Origin: Perilla frutescens
Lineage: Eukaryota; Streptophyta; Magnoliopsida; Lamiales; Lamiaceae
DNA: 64,000 bases
Assembly: GCA_026008535.1 (NCBI GenBank)
Contig: BRKX01000003.1
Location: 28,386,001-28,450,000 of the forward strand
Direction: 5' to 3'
Part shown: positions 35,127 through 47,592 of the stretch, piece after piece
How the letters are laid out: every line of letters starts with the position of its first letter
How positions within the stretch are numbered: the first letter of the stretch is position 1
Translations under genes and position numbers: made by a program
The notes under the pieces: model-generated
What the model was told of the DNA's origin: nothing
The model's input: the letters and a program-made list of their open reading frames with translations, nothing else
The model's database searches: none

Positions 35127-36938
35127 TTGGTTTTTAGTGCTAAAAGAGTCCTGAAAGCTACATATCTGCGTGAAGGTTTTGGTTGCAGTCCAGCCATGAG
35201 TGCAATCAAAGAAGGAGGATCTACGGTCAGACCACCAATGCTAGAAGGCAACAACTATCCCTACTGGAAAGTAAGGATGAGGGTGTTTCTGAGATCACTT
35301 GAAGAGCTCGCATGGAAGAGTGTCACTGAAGGATGGGAAAAGCCAACTGTTGCCAAAGAAGGAAGGCATGTTGAGATTGAAGAAGGAGAATGGACTATAC
35401 CGCAGAAGAACTGGTACAATGTCAACTCTAAGACTCTCAATGCAATATTCTCTGCGGTGGATCTTGAGACATTCAGTCTAATCTCAACCTGTGAGACTGC
35501 AAAAGCTGCATGGGATATTCTAGAAACTACCTTTGAAGGAACTAGTTCTGTGAGGCTGTCAAGACTTCAAAATCTGACTTCAAAATTTGAAAGCTTCAGA
35601 ATGGAAGAATCTGAAACCATTGGTGAGTTTAATGCCAGATTGAGGAGCATATCAAATGAAAGTTTTGCTCTCGGAGAGCCTATCAGTAATGAAAAGCTTG
35701 TGAGGAAAGTTCTCAGATCTCTTCCAAAGAAGTTTGCTTATAAAGTTGCTGCAATAGAGGAAGCCAAGGACATCAAGAGTATGAGACTTGATGAACTGAT
35801 GAGATCTTTGAGTACGTTTGAGATGAATCTGGAAGATGAAGACAGCAGCTCAAGGAAGAAAGGTATTGCTCTTAAAGCTGAAGTTTCTGAGGTTGTCCCT
35901 GAACATGTACAGAAACAAAAACATGTACTTGATTCAGACACAATAAACAATATGGTTCTTATCACCAAGAACTTCAGCCGAATGCTTAAGAGAGTAAACA
36001 AACAGTCTTCCAGAAGGTCAAACAATAGAAGACAACCATCTGGAAATTCTTAGTAAGATAGAAACTCCAACAGTGAGCAGAAAGAGTTTCAACCATCAAA
36101 TACAAAGGCAGAAATTCAGTGCAGAGAGTGTGATGGTTTTCGACACATTCAAGCAGAATGTGCCAAAACTCTGAAGAAGAATAAAAAGAACTATAATGCC
36201 TCTCTTATTGATAATGATTCTGAAGAAAGTAGCAGTGAATTAGAAGAAGAGACCTATGCCTTTACAGCAAAAGTCTTAAAGTTCCAGGATCCTTTCAAAC
36301 TTGCAGCAGATGAAAACTCAGACAATGAAGATTTCAGCCATGAGGAGTTTGTTCAGACCTAGAAAGAGATGTATGAAAAATGGCTTGAAGTAGCTGAGAT
36401 CAACAAAACTCTACAATCTCATAACAAGGATCTTCTCAAATAAAAGGAGGAGTTAATCAGATCTAATGGAGAACAGAAGGCCATAATCCAACAGCAAAAG
36501 AAGGAGATTGAAGAGCTGTCTGTAGAACTGAAGTCCATCAAAAGGAATGTCAACATGCTGAACAATGGATCTGAGAATCTTGATAAGATTCTCACTACCC
36601 CAGGACATTCTGGGAAGAGTCATCCAGGTCTTGGATACAATGGTGGACAATCCAAGACAGTGTTTGTCAAAGCAAGTGCAAACCAGCCAGTGCTTATACA
36701 AAATAATGTTCAGAACATTCAGAAGAACATTAACAAAAAGATGACTACTAATAATGGCAACAGAAAAGGAATTATCTGCCATTATTGTGAAGAAAAAGGC
36801 CACATTCGACCACACTATGAAAAGTATCTCTTTGATCTGAAAAGAATGAGAAGAAGATTTGTGGCTCTGCATTCCATCAACACCAAGAAGAAATCAGCTA
36901 CTCAGAAAAGGAAGAAGCCTGCACAGAAAAAGCAATGA
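35127..36938 (+). pseudogene. S2 gag with two zinc knuckles, stops
   Basis: The frame is open from 35127; the likely real start is the ATG at 35196 (MSAIKEGGSTVRPPMLEGNN). The capsid has YPYWKVRMRVFLRSLEE, AWDILETTFEG and RLSRLQNLTSKFES (DUF4219/UBN2 type) and runs to double stops at 36051-36056. The same frame goes on with a first knuckle CRECDGFRHIQAEC (36120-36162), an acidic segment, stops near 36360 and 36440, a Lys/Glu-rich helix likely to form a coiled coil (36450-36550), and a second knuckle CHYCEEKGHIRPHY (36777-36818) whose last cysteine is tyrosine (TAT, 36816-36818). It ends in a basic tail (KKKSATQKRKKPAQKK). Confidence 0.9.
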
Positions 36939-38550
36939 GTTGTCAAGTAGACCAGTCTGATTGCTCATACTTCACTAAGAGTTAAAGACAAAGGAAGCTG
37001 GTACTTTGACAGTGGCTGCTCAAGACACATGACTGGAGATTACTCTGTGGTGCAGAATCTGAAAGCTTGCTCGTCAGAATTTGTTACCTTTGGAGATGGA
37101 AAAGGAGGCAAAGTAATGGGAAAATGAGAGCTGATTGTTGAAAGAATGCCCAAACTAAAGAAGGCTATGCTAATTGATGGACTCAAAGCTAATCTGATAA
37201 GCATCAGTCAATTATGTGATGATGACATGACGATTGTCTTCACCAAGGAGAGCTATAGAGTTATGAATAAGAATAATGACTTATTCATGAAAGGAAAGAG
37301 ATCAGCTGACAACTGTTATCAGCTACATATTCCTACACAATGTTCTTCAATATATCAAAGAACATCTATAGAAGAGTCAAAGATCTGGCATCAGAAACTT
37401 GGACACATCAACTTCAAAAATCTCCAGAAGATCATCAGCAAAGAGATTGTCAGAGGGCTACCTCAGATCAGAATTGATAGAGACAAAGTTTGTGGTCCAT
37501 GTCAGATTGGAAAACAGTCCAGATCTCAGCATAAAGAAGTGCATGACAGAACTTCTAAGAAAATTTTACATCTTATTCATACGGATCTAATGGGGCCTAT
37601 GGCTGTGGAAAGCTACGGAGGAAATAAGTATGTCCTTGTCTACATTGATGATTACTCAAGGTTTACTTGGGTTGACTTTCTTAGAGACAAGAGTGAAGCC
37701 TTTACAGCATTAAAGAGATTAGCCTGTAAATCACAGTTGAAAAGGATGATCAGATTATAAGAATCAGAAGTCATCATGGTAAGGAGTTTGAGAACTAGTA
37801 CTTTGATACATTCTGTAGTGAGAATGGTATTAGTCATGAGTACTCAGCCCCTAAAACTCCTCAGTATAATGGAGTTGTTGAAAAGAAGAACAGAACTCTT
37901 CAGGAGATGGCAAGAACGATGTTGCTGCTAAAGGAGTTGCTGCTATGTTCTGGGCAAAAGCTATTAACACTGCATGTCACATCAGCAACAGAGTTCATCT
38001 CAGACCAGGTACTTTCACTACTCCATATGAGATTTGGAATGAGAAGAAACCAACAGTGAAGTACTTTCATGTGCTTGGAGCCACATGTTATATTCTTAAT
38101 GATAAAGAGTATCTCAGCAAGATGAACAACAGAGGTGTTGAAGGGATGTTTGTTGGATATTCCAGAAATAGTAAATCATACAGAATTTACAACAAAGATA
38201 CAAAGGCTGTAATTGAGACAGTCAATGTCAGATTTGATGATCAGGACTATACTGTCAATACCTTTGAAGATGATGTTCACGTAGATTTCTTTGAATATTC
38301 TAAGGTTCATGATGATACAGATAGAGAAGTTGAAGAACAGACAGTAAGGCACAGAAAGCCTTCGAAGCAAATCATCAAGAATCATCCTACTTTAGAAGTA
38401 ATAGGAGATATTCATGAAGGTAAGATGACCAGGAGCAGACTAGGAAAGATTATGTATGATGAGATATCCTATGTCTGTTTCACCTCCAAGGTTGAACCAA
38501 AGAACATCCAAGAAGCTCTTAAAGATGACTACTGGATAGAAGCTATGTAG
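36939..38550 (+). pseudogene. S2 protease and integrase, broken
   Basis: Protease: SWYFDSGCSRHMTGD (about 36990-37035) with the DSG motif, then LKANLISISQLCDD. Integrase: KIWHQKLGHINFKNL, CGPCQIGKQSRSQHKE, HTDLMGPM, YIDDYSRFTWVDFLRDK. A frameshift occurs near 37735. In the new frame the usual IRSDHG reads SHHG, the catalytic aspartate being histidine (CAT, 37772-37774). A stop follows (TAG near 37795), then NGVVEKKNRT, a second shift near 37930, MFWAKAINTACHISNRVHLR and FVGYSRNSKSYRIYN. Both shifts and the lost aspartate make the integrase non-functional. Confidence 0.9.
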
Positions 38551-40030
38551 GAAGCACTTCTTTAGTTCAAAAAGAATAATGTCTGGGATCTGGTACAGAA
38601 ACCTGAAAGAGTCAACACTGTTGGAACCAAGTAGATATTCAAGAACAAGACTGATGAAGCTAGAAACATTACAAAAAATAAAGCCAGACTGGTTGCTCAA
38701 GGTTATTCTCAGATTAAAGGCATTGATTTTGATAAAACATTTGCTCCAGTTACAAGGATTGAATCAGTCAGACTTCTTCTAGCTATGGCATGCATCATGA
38801 AGTTCAAATTGTACCAGATGGATGTTAAAAGTGCTTTTCTGAATGGATTTCTGAAGAAGGGTGTGTTTGTTGCACAGCCTAAAGGATTTGAAGATCCACA
38901 ACATCCAGAGTTCATGTTCAAACTAAAGAAGGCATTATATGGCTTGAAGCAAGCTCCTCAGGCATGGTATAAAAGACTGGCTACATACCTAGTAAGCAAA
39001 TGATACAACAGAGGAGGAGAAGACAGAACACTGTTTATCAGAAAAGAAAAATCACAAGTAATTGTGGTTCAAGTATATGTGGATGATAGAGTGTTTGGCT
39101 CAGTGTCTGACAAGATGGTCAAGGACTTCATCAGAGACATGGAAACTGAATTTGAGATAAGCCTAGTTGGAGATCTAAAATACTTCCTAGGGCTTCAGAT
39201 AAAGCAGTCAAAAGAAGGGATATTTATCTCTAAATCCAAGTATGCCAGAAACTTGGTTAAAAAGTTTGAGCTTGAGAATTCTAAGCACAAAAGAATTCCT
39301 ATCAGCACCACAGTTAAGATGGGAAAAGATGATGCAGGAGCTGAAGTTGATCAAACTCTCTACAGAAGCATGATTGGAAGTCTCCTTTACCTCACTGCAA
39401 GCAGACCTGATATAGCATATAGTGTGGGAGTGTGTGCTAGGTATCAGTCTTGTCCTAAGGAGAGTCACATGAAAGCTGTTAAGAACATCATCAAGTACAT
39501 CAATTGAACTGCTGACTACGGATTATGGTATACTTCATATACAAATGCAAGTATTACTGCATATTGTGATGCTGATTGGGCTGGATCTCCAGATGACAGA
39601 AAAAGCACTTCAGGTGCTTGTTTCTTTTTAGGAAACAATGTTGTTTTCTGGTTCAGTAAGAAGCAGAACTACATATCTCTAGCTACAACAGAAGCTGAAT
39701 ACATTGCAGTAGGGAGCAGCTCTATTCAGATCATCTGGATGATGTAGATGATATCCAGATGATGAAGGACTATGAAGTCAGTCATGATACTCCTATTATG
39801 TACTGTGATAATATTAGCGATATCAACATCTCAAAGAATCCAGTGCAGTATTCGAGGACCAAACATATAGACATCAGACATCACTTCATCAGAGAGCTGG
39901 TTGAAGAAGAAGTGAAAGGATTGAACACATGAAGACAGAAGATCATCTAGCTGATTTGTTCACCAAGGGATTGGATGCAGTTGGATTTGAGAAACTCGGA
40001 GCATCCCTTGAGGTGTTCTTGGTTCAGTAA
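38551..40030 (+). pseudogene. S2 reverse transcriptase and RNase H, broken
   Basis: RT: NVWDLVQKP, ARLVAQGYSQIKGIDFD, YQMDVKSAFLNGFL, KKALYGLKQAPQAWYK and YVDD at 39076-39087, both aspartates intact though followed by R instead of I. Then LVGDLKYFLGLQIKQSKEG, SLLYLTASRPDIAYSVGVC. RNase H: AYCDADWAGSPDDRKSTSGA, TTEAEYIAVGSS, a small rearrangement near 39740-39765 where GATGATGTAGATGATATCC looks like a local duplication, then frame changes up to the end near 40030. Stops at 38548, 38563, 38632, 39001 and 39505. Confidence 0.9.
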
Positions 40031-40439
40031 AATAAAAAAATAGGGGTATGAGTGTGTCTATTTCACACTCAGCAGGAAAGAACCATTCCTGCACAAAGGG
40101 TCTGAACATTCCCATAAATGTTCCTACAGATGTACATGATCATGTTTCAAACCCTGAGAACATCTTTATCAACGGCTAGTTCTGACGTGCAATCGTCATC
40201 TCTGATTTTCCAGGATTTTTCTCCAGTTTCTTAGTCTAACGGAAACCTGAGCCTATTCTATGAATGGAATACCCTCTTATATATTTGTTTAGCCATTAAG
40301 AGAGATCATTCTTAAGTTTTAAATTTCTAAAATTCCAAACCTTTTTCTCTCTCGTTAAAGCCTCTGAGTTCTCTGAAATTTTTTCTCTTATTTTCCATTT
40401 TCTTGCTGATCATCTCTTTCAAACACCCATATATCTTCA

Positions 40440-42793
40440 ATGGCTGCTAAACGTAAACTCGTCCGTCTAAAGAAAGTCGTGAAACCCAGAATGAGGTATG
40501 GGAAAGTTACATACTCCAAACCTCGGGATCAATTCTATGAGGAGGATGAGTTTGACAGGCAGGTTCGCGGTGAATCATCGTATAAAAATCATATTCAGAG
40601 AACACTCCGTGATGAATCTTCGAGGAAAGATACAGAGGAGATGATTGAAATGTTTCACGAAGAAGATGTAGAAACAGAAGAACAAGAAATTGTTTCTTCT
40701 GCAAAGAAAACAAAGACCCAAAGTCTTTCAATCTAAGATTTGTTAAAGGAAGTTGCTCGGTTATACGATGTCAACAAGAAGAAGGTAAGGACAAAAGGAA
40801 CTGCAGTCAAGAAATCGAAGAAGACTACAGCCCCTTCATCAAAGAAAACCATCACAGCATCTATTGCACAAGCCCTTCAGAAAAAGAAAGGATCTGCTGT
40901 TGATGATCCAATTGTCCCTAAGGATGTGCCTGAACATGTCAAGGAACATATTGCAAAGAAGAGTACTACAGAAACATCTACTCCAGCCAATGTCGTGCAG
41001 AAGTCGCCTACACAACCTTCTAATACTGAAGGTGATGGTGAAGATAACGAAGATGATATTCCCCTAAGTTTGAAGATGAAAGCCATTGCTGCTGCTATTG
41101 TAAAAGGAAAGAAGAAGGTCATCAAAATACCTTTAATTACTGATCCAACAGAGAATGAAGCCGTTCAGAGTTCATCTTCTGAATCTGTTGAGAAGACTCT
41201 TGTTCCACAACAGGAGAAGTTGCTTGCGTCTACTCAATATGATCCATTTTCTAGGTCACCGGTCAAGAAGAAAACACCCAGAAAGAAAGTCTCAACTGCT
41301 ATGGTGCAGTTAGTCCCAAGAACTCATGTAACTCAAAGACGAGCGTCTACAACTCCACCATCCACTGCTACATCAACAAAGAAGAGGAAAGCTGTTGAAC
41401 CAACTGGCCCCTTCAAAAAGGCTAAGACAGCTGCAAAGACTGTGGAAGTGCCCGAAGATGTTCACTCACATTCAAGTGAACCTGAGTCTGAAGCTCAAAA
41501 ATAGATTGTCCGTGTACCAGGTATCTCAAGTTAAACAATCTTTCGCTCTTCCAAACATGCCGAATTATAGGAAAAAGTGAAGCAGAGGTCTATGATCTCT
41601 GAGAAGAAGGTAGATAAGGATACACTGTTGGCTACTGAAGTGTATACCTTATTGGAGGAGGTCGGCTTACTAAGGACAGTGCAGAAGGTACAAGAGTTTG
41701 TTCCCAAGGTTGTTATTGAGTTCTACTATAACCTGACCAAAGAGATTGATGATCCAGAGTCTGAAGACTTCCAAAAAGTCTATGTAAGAGGTGAGATGCT
41801 GAAGTTTTCCCCTGAACGCATTAATGAGTTTCTGGGATGTTCATCTGAGGGGGAGTATTAAGAATTGGATGACTTGGGGATGGTTGCTAAGGAGCTGACC
41901 CAAGGCATCTACACCAAATGGTCATCTCATCCACAGACTATTCCAACCTCCAAGCTGACTCACAAATATAGAGCTCTGTTTAGGATTCTGATCCACAATT
42001 GGCTACCTACTACGCACAGAGTTGCAGTGACTCAAGCTCAGGGGAGTTCTTGTATCACCTCGGAACTAGAAAGCAGTTCAATGATGGTGAGTTCATGTTT
42101 GACAAGATTGTTAGTAGTGCAGAGTCTACAGTGGTTAAGGGACCACTATGTTATCCTTCATTAATCTACAGCATCGTCAAGCAACAGAAGAAGAATGTCT
42201 CTTCAAAGAAAGACAAGGTTATTCCACTCAACAAGCCTCTGGTGATCAAGGTTGCTCCTGAAATAGGAGATCCTCATCTTCACCTCCAGTTCAAGTAGTT
42301 CATGACATCTAAGAAAGGAGTGAATGCTACTGTTGAAGAGTCTTCACCAAAAGGGTGTTGTGTTGAAGTTTCTTAAGAGAAGCTTAGAGTTTTATGCTCG
42401 TTTGATTTCTGAGCATACCTCTGAGAAGATGAAGATTCAAGCAATGATTGCTGATCTTTCATCAGGAGATGAATTTACCTCTCCAGTAGCAAATGTTCCT
42501 GAAAATGTATATAACTTGCATAAGCTTGCAAGTACAGCTGAAGCTGCAACTCAGAAGGATTCCTCTTCGGCTCAAAAGCAAGGTGAAGAACAGGTTGCAG
42601 CATAAGGAAATGAAGCAGAAGCTGTTAGAAGACTGCAGAGGAGGCTCATGAAGAAGAGGCTGATGATGAAGAGGAGGCTGAGGAGGAAGCTGATGAAGAA
42701 GAAGAGACTAAGTATGATGATGCTGAAGTAGGTTCTAAAGAAGGAGGATCTGAAGAAGAAGATGATGAGCAAGATCCTGACAAATCCGAGTAG
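40440..42793 (+). pseudogene. S2 third ORF: basic N-terminus, plant transposon-protein-like domain, acidic tail
   Basis: The ATG at 40440 lies about 410 bp after pol. The N-terminus is strongly basic (KRKLVRLKKVVKPRMRYGK). After a stop at 40734-40736 the same frame has a long Lys/Ser/Thr-rich, probably disordered region (40740-41504). The second half has EFYYNLTKEIDDPESEDFQK, VYVRGEMLKFSPERINEFLG (41690-41840), KELTQGIYTKWSSHP, HKYRALFRILIHNWLPTTHR and, after a shift near 42040, GEFLYHLGTRKQFNDGEFMF. The C-terminus is very acidic (EEEADEEEE, 42638-42793). Domain and position match the S1 third ORF. Function unknown; charge layout suggests nucleic-acid or protein contacts rather than a membrane envelope. 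Confidence 0.75.
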
Positions 42794-43203
42794 TTTCTGG
42801 TTATTACTCACTTTCCTTTCTCAGTGGCAAATAGATGGAGTAATGCAATATAAGTTTTTTTATGTTCTGCTTATCTTGCATCATGTTTTGCAAGGTATTT
42901 CTTTGTTTTTTCTCTGAATAGCTTGTAATAGCTATTTTGCTATGGAACAGATTGACTTTCTTCCCTATATGATTCATATCTGCTAAAAAATTAAAACTGC
43001 TATCAAAAGATGAAAAATATAAAGAAAAAAATTAATATAGCAGAGCAGATACAGGCTGATAAGAAAGTGAAAAACAGTTGGATTATATGATGTTCACGGG
43101 GACATTCAAGTACGTTTTAAAGTACATGATCCTACAGTTCAAGGGTTGTGTTCTTTTAAACCATGGAGCTGATTTGCCACCAGATAAAGACAAAGGGCGA
43201 GAT
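42794..43203 (+). other. S2 3' untranslated region and polypurine tract
   Basis: Non-coding stretch from the third ORF to the 3' LTR. It ends in AAAGGGCGAGAT (43192-43203), the S2 version of the polypurine tract. Confidence 0.75.
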
Positions 43204-44159
43204 TGTTAGTGTCATCTGCACTTAAGTGTTCGAGATTGTCATAATATGTATGGCAATATGGCAATATCAAAAGAACACAAAAGGTTTTGGTTATTCATGT
43301 TCGAATACCATGTTCTGACATTACTGTGAACATTCCGCTGCCAATCTGATTAAAGATCAAGACATGTACTTAATCATGTTCAGAGACATGATCATGTACA
43401 TGGTTGTCCAGAGAGTTTACAAGAGACGTGCCATGCTAGATTCAAGGAGTTGAAGCTACAGATTCAAGATGGACGTTTCAGAATAGAAGCTGCCTTGTTC
43501 GTGATGAAGATCAAGAAGGAATGAAGGAGTTCTATTCAAGGAAGACATCTAAACTAGGAAAGTCTAATTTAAATAAGGAAATTGTTTCCTTGTTAAATTC
43601 TAGTCAAAATAGGACTTCTGATTACCTTGTTTATGCTATATCTGTTGTTTATAAATAGCCTGGGAATCAGACTCGTTAAGGTGACATGATTTTTACGAAT
43701 ACACAAAAGGGGTGAGAGTCAAAAGACTTCATATTTGAAGCATATAGTATTCGGGTAGACTAGGTTTGATCGGTTAGATCATTGTGTTTCTAGTCTGTGT
43801 TTGAAACTCACTTTCATACACACTTAGAAGAGTCTCGAGAGAGATTTCTTATGGGAACTAAAGGGATTCTAGGTTGTGAGGGGAGCTCGCAATTTAGCTT
43901 AGTGAAAGAGGTTGAATTGGGTAGGAAAGGGGTCGAGTGATGGGAGTCTTCGTGTAATAGCCTTTGTAACCATTCAACGGAGTAGTAAACTATTTCTCAT
44001 GGACTTGTGAAGTCCCCCTGACGTAGATCAGTTGATCGAACAGGGTTACCAACCTCGTGTTCTTTACTTGCTTTCAGTTTTTATATTCTGACCTTACATG
44101 TTCACAACAATGTTCAAGTACATGATGATGAACATGATCGCACAGTTTATGTAACTTCA
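43204..44159 (+). repeat. S2 3' LTR
   Basis: 956 bp, TGTTAGTG to CTTCA, followed by ATCCA. It contains CATGTACATGATC-type words several times (near 43380-43400 and 44115-44140), partly palindromic, and TTTATAAATAGCC near 43647-43660 as a TATA-like box. Confidence 0.93.
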
Positions 44160-44590
44160 ATCCAAAAATAAATCTAGGAAAAGGAAGGCAAAATCGAAAA
44201 AGTAAAGGAAATAAAAGAAAAGGAAGGAATTAGGGTGATTTGGATGTGTATCAATTAATGCGACACAATCTAAATACCTTAATTAGACTAGACTCTAAAA
44301 AGAAAGAATAAAAAATAAAATACAACTTAATAGATAACTACCAACTATAGACTAGCACTGGAAGTAAAGTACCAAAAATAAAATAAGACTCAAAAGGAAC
44401 AATGAATAAACAATCAATTTTTTTTATCCGAATTCTTTTTTTTTTATAATCAGCTTCTTTTGTTTTTTTTAACCGAATACTTTTTTTTGTACTTTTATTA
44501 ATGAATAGCTATGCTATTACAACTTGATAAACAAGATAACCAAAATAAACGACACAAGACACGGATATGAACCACAAACCAAAGCCGACG

Positions 44591-44604
44591 TGGCTTTGAT
44601 ACCA
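44591..44604 (-). other. GYP1 primer-binding site
   Basis: Minus strand TGGTATCAAAGCCA, six bases beyond the LTR end. It matches the initiator-Met tRNA complement with one mismatch. It confirms that GYP1 reads leftwards. Confidence 0.85.
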
Positions 44605-44610
44605 CTTCTA

Positions 44611-45950
44611 TGATGTGACCCGGTCTAGGACACAACAACACTTGGTTTGTGGATAACCAAGATCGAACGCACGTTGACACGTAAGGGTTCAACGAACTCT
44701 AAAAGACTTGAATAACTTGCTGGAAATTGGGGAATTAAAATAACAACTAAAAGACACGAAAATAACAAAATAATTAGAACTAGACCTAAATAAAATACCT
44801 AGAAAATGATACACGAAATAACACACGAATCCAAACCAAAAGGGCTGATTTAAGGCTCGAATGGTTTAGGTGAGATAGATATGACGTATGGGACGTGATT
44901 AGGGTGAAGAAAGGCTAGGGTAGATAGGTTATGATAGAGAATGGATTGACTTACGGGATATGTGCTATTCGCGATTTAAATAGCACGTTTGGACGAATCT
45001 GACCAGAAAGACCTTGAACTTGTGTAGAACTCGAATTGAATGTGTATGGATGTTGTATGAGGCGTGTGAAAGGTTTAGAATGGATGTTGTCATTGATGAA
45101 GTACGGTTGATGGCTGAATTGAAGTGAATCACAACTCGATAGTTGCCTTGCAATCTCAAATGTACCACGAGGCCAAAACCTTTAAGTTGATCTTCGTTAG
45201 TGAGTTCCTAATAATCCCAAAGTGAATTAAGAGGTTCCCTTAAAATAAGACTTAGAGATGCTAATTCTAAGAATGATGATTTTCGCACAAAACCAACAAA
45301 GTGTTCTTGGGTTGAGACGATATCGAATTGCACAAAAGCTTTATTTATCAAATATAGTCTAAAGTAACAATGTATCATGAAGCCTCTATTTATCATAGAG
45401 GTGACCAAAAATCCTAAATCTAGGGGCTGAAAATAATAAGCCCAAAACAAATAAAACTAAACTAGGAAACTTCCTAAACTAGAGTTCTATTCAAGGTAGG
45501 AAATTACCTTAAACAAAACCTAGTCAACTTTGACTCTATAATGACCGAAAATTGCAACCAATTAAATAATAAAATCTGACTTGGACTATAGTCTAAATTA
45601 AATGAAATAAATACTATAGTCTAGATAAAATCAACCCTTAATTGAATTATTTAAAGGCCGATCAAAACAGCTCCATGCATGCGTGCTTATCTTGACGTGA
45701 TTAACACTTATACACATGCACACGAACACATTCTCTTCTTCTTCCTCATCCATTGTTCTCCATGCCTTGATCTCCATCTTCAAGCATTAACAACGTCACC
45801 AACCTCGAGCTGCCTTGCACATCCTCTTCCATCTTCTTGCGAATTGTTACTTGAAAATAATCTTGCAACTTCTTAGCTCGAAGTCTTGTAATTGGGCCTT
45901 TGAATTGCAGATTTGGGTTTAGATCTTCATTGCTATGCATGGCCTCATCA
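44611..45950 (-). repeat. GYP1 5' LTR
   Basis: 1340 bp, same ends as 22239-23579 and followed by TATAT. Its upstream part still shows the polyprotein tail (QFKGPITRLRAKKLQDYF, minus near 45835-45910), here a by-product of LTR copying rather than a coding end. Confidence 0.9.
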
Positions 45951-45955
45951 TATAT

Positions 45956-46150
45956 TATGGCCTATATATGTGCACACAATGATTTAACAATATAAAGTAC
46001 AAGTGTCATATAATGACTAGGAGTAAGCTTTGTAAGCAAAGTACTTGGCAGCTCATGATATTTCATAATACTTCCACATATAACTATTTAGGTTCTAGAT
46101 ATTATGTACATGTATTATAATACTCAAACTTAAATATAATATCATCGTTC
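45956..46150. other. Unassigned AT-rich sequence
   Basis: About 200 bp between GYP1 and the RNase H remnant. It may be the 3' flank of that copia remnant (minus strand), but no polypurine tract or LTR end is evident. Confidence 0.4.
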
Positions 46151-46672
46151 TTACTCCTCTGATGATTGATTGACACACCTCATGCCAATGTTGAATACTA
46201 ATTCTTCAAAAGTTGATGTTAGTAAATATTTTGTAAATAAATCAGTAAGATTGTGGAATAAGTGAATTTGTTGAACATCTATTTCTCCCTTTTCTTGAAG
46301 CTCGTGTGTATGGAAAAACTTCGGTGAAATATGTTTGGTCTTATCGTCTTTTACGTATCCTTATCTGACCTGTGATATACAAGAGTTTCATTTTCCTCAT
46401 AGATAATTGTAAGGGTATTTATAACTAGTTTCAAGTTACATGCATTTTGTATGTGTACTATTACAGATCTAACTCAAATACATTCTCTGTCAACTTCATA
46501 GAGATCAATTATCTCTGAATGATTGAAGATGTAGCCACTAATGTCTATTTAGCTGATCATCGGGATATAATTGTACCATTATAGCAGAACAAATAGCCAG
46601 TTTGTGATTGAGCTTTGTGCGGAACCGGTTTATATCCTGCATCTGAATATCCTATTAACTCAATGTTGGTTG
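46151..46672 (-). pseudogene. Copia RNase H remnant, different lineage from S1/S2/ANG
   Basis: Minus strand: LIGYSDAGYKPVPHKAQSQT, GYLFCYNGTIIS, TLVATSS, then with frame damage YTHELQEKGEIDVQQIHLF, LTDLFTKYL and a stop at 46151-46153. SDAGY, HKAQSQTGY and the DLFTK ending are hallmarks of a copia RNase H of another lineage (Ale/Ivana-like; inferred). Several stops. GYP1 probably inserted close to its 3' end. Confidence 0.8.
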
Positions 46673-46771
46673 TTTTCTTAGAGTAGAATAAAAGTTATAT
46701 TTTAAATTTCAGATTTTTTGTACGTGTTTATATTTTTATTTATTTTTCTTTTTTGTTAACATATGGTGTAG

Positions 46772-47256
46772 GATTACAAGAATTATCGAAGAGGTACTAC
46801 TAGTAATACAAAACCTTTTTTGGATAAATATTTGGAAGAAAATCATGAAGATGAATCAACCACTATAGATGTGCTTGAAGACTGGAAAGTTCAAGAACCT
46901 CTCATTTTGGGGATCTTGATTGGCATGTGATGTGCTTAGCATTCCTATTACAATAGTAGCATCAGAATCCAACTTCAGTGTTAGAGCTCATGTTTTGAAC
47001 AAATATAGAAATAGACTTCTTCTTGCAAAAGTGAAAGCTCTTATTTGCACATGTAACTGGTTGCATGGATTTCCGTCAGAAGGTAATATTATATTACTAT
47101 CAAGTTTTAAATCATTTCAATATGTTTTTATAATGTTAGCTCTTTTTTTTTAAATGATGAGGACTATGAAGATAAAACAGGTCTTCAAGTTGAAAAAGCT
47201 TCAAATGTTGATGTAGAGGAAGAGTGCACTTCTATTTAAACTCATGTAGTTTGAAT
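46772..47256 (+). pseudogene. hAT transposase C-terminal part (dimerisation domain)
   Basis: Two coding pieces. First, from 46772 after an AG acceptor-like TGTAG: YKNYRRGTTSNTKPFLDKYL, DVLEDWKVQEP. A one-base shift near 46905 leads to the hAT dimerisation domain LACDVLSIPITIVASESNFS, NKYRNRLLLAKVKALICTCN, WLHGFPSEG. After a likely intron (GTAATATT at 47083 to about 47158) comes DYEDKTGLQVEKASNVDVEE, ending in TAA near 47237. The N-terminal BED finger and catalytic core are absent, so this is a 5'-truncated remnant of an Ac-like transposase. Confidence 0.85.
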
Positions 47257-47592
47257 TTGTTAGAATTTGATGTAGTTGTGCAACTTTACTTTCTATTTTG
47301 CAGATTTTCATACTCTTTTCCCTATTATGTTGATTTCTTTTTCTTTACTCATATATTCTTGGTCTTAATTAGAACTTGTGTTTGTCCTTTTTTTGTATCT
47401 TTTATCAATGTTTATGTGTATTTAATTATCTATCCATGTTAAAAAAAATTTACATAAACATGTTGACTCCGATGCCAGCCCGAAAATCTAAGGGTTAGGA
47501 TTATGGCCTAGAATTTCCAGCCTGAAGAAAATTTTAACAGAATAGGTCTAAAACCGAATAAGGTTGGTCTGAAATTGGACGAGTTGACCTGA

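Larger units (their letters stand above)
31967..44159 (+). mobile_element. S2: full-length SIRE-like Ty1/copia retrotransposon
   Basis: 12193 bp including the 2.2-kb LTR-B inside its 5' LTR. ATCCA duplications lie at 31962-31966 and 44160-44164. LTRs start TGTTAGTG and end CTTCA. Inside: a perfect primer-binding site, gag with two zinc knuckles and a coiled-coil-like linker, protease, integrase, RT, RNase H, a third ORF and a polypurine tract. The two-knuckle gag (first knuckle CRECDGFRHIQAEC) and extra ORF fit the SIRE/Maximus lineage. There are many stops and at least three frameshifts. LTRs differ at about 4% over their first 250 bases. Confidence 0.93.
22239..45950 (-). mobile_element. 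GYP1: full-length Ty3/gypsy retrotransposon on minus strand, heavily nested
   Basis: LTRs at 22239-23579 and 44611-45950 (1341 and 1340 bp) with TATAT duplications at 22234-22238 and 45951-45955. Reading right to left: 5' LTR, primer-binding site, leader, gag, zinc knuckle, protease, RT, RNase H, integrase, 3' LTR. RT before integrase is gypsy order. The C-terminus of the polyprotein runs into the 3' LTR, a trait described for some chromoviruses; the lineage is not settled. LTR-E and S2 (with LTR-B inside) are inserted, leaving about 8.4 kb of its own sequence. The frame changes at least five times and there are several stops, so the copy is dead. Confidence 0.92.

Noticed and set aside
40740..41504. 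Lys-rich 254-codon frame as a histone-like or nuclear host protein
   Set aside because: In the same frame as the rest of the S2 third ORF and flanked by element sequence on both sides; no intron or host context.
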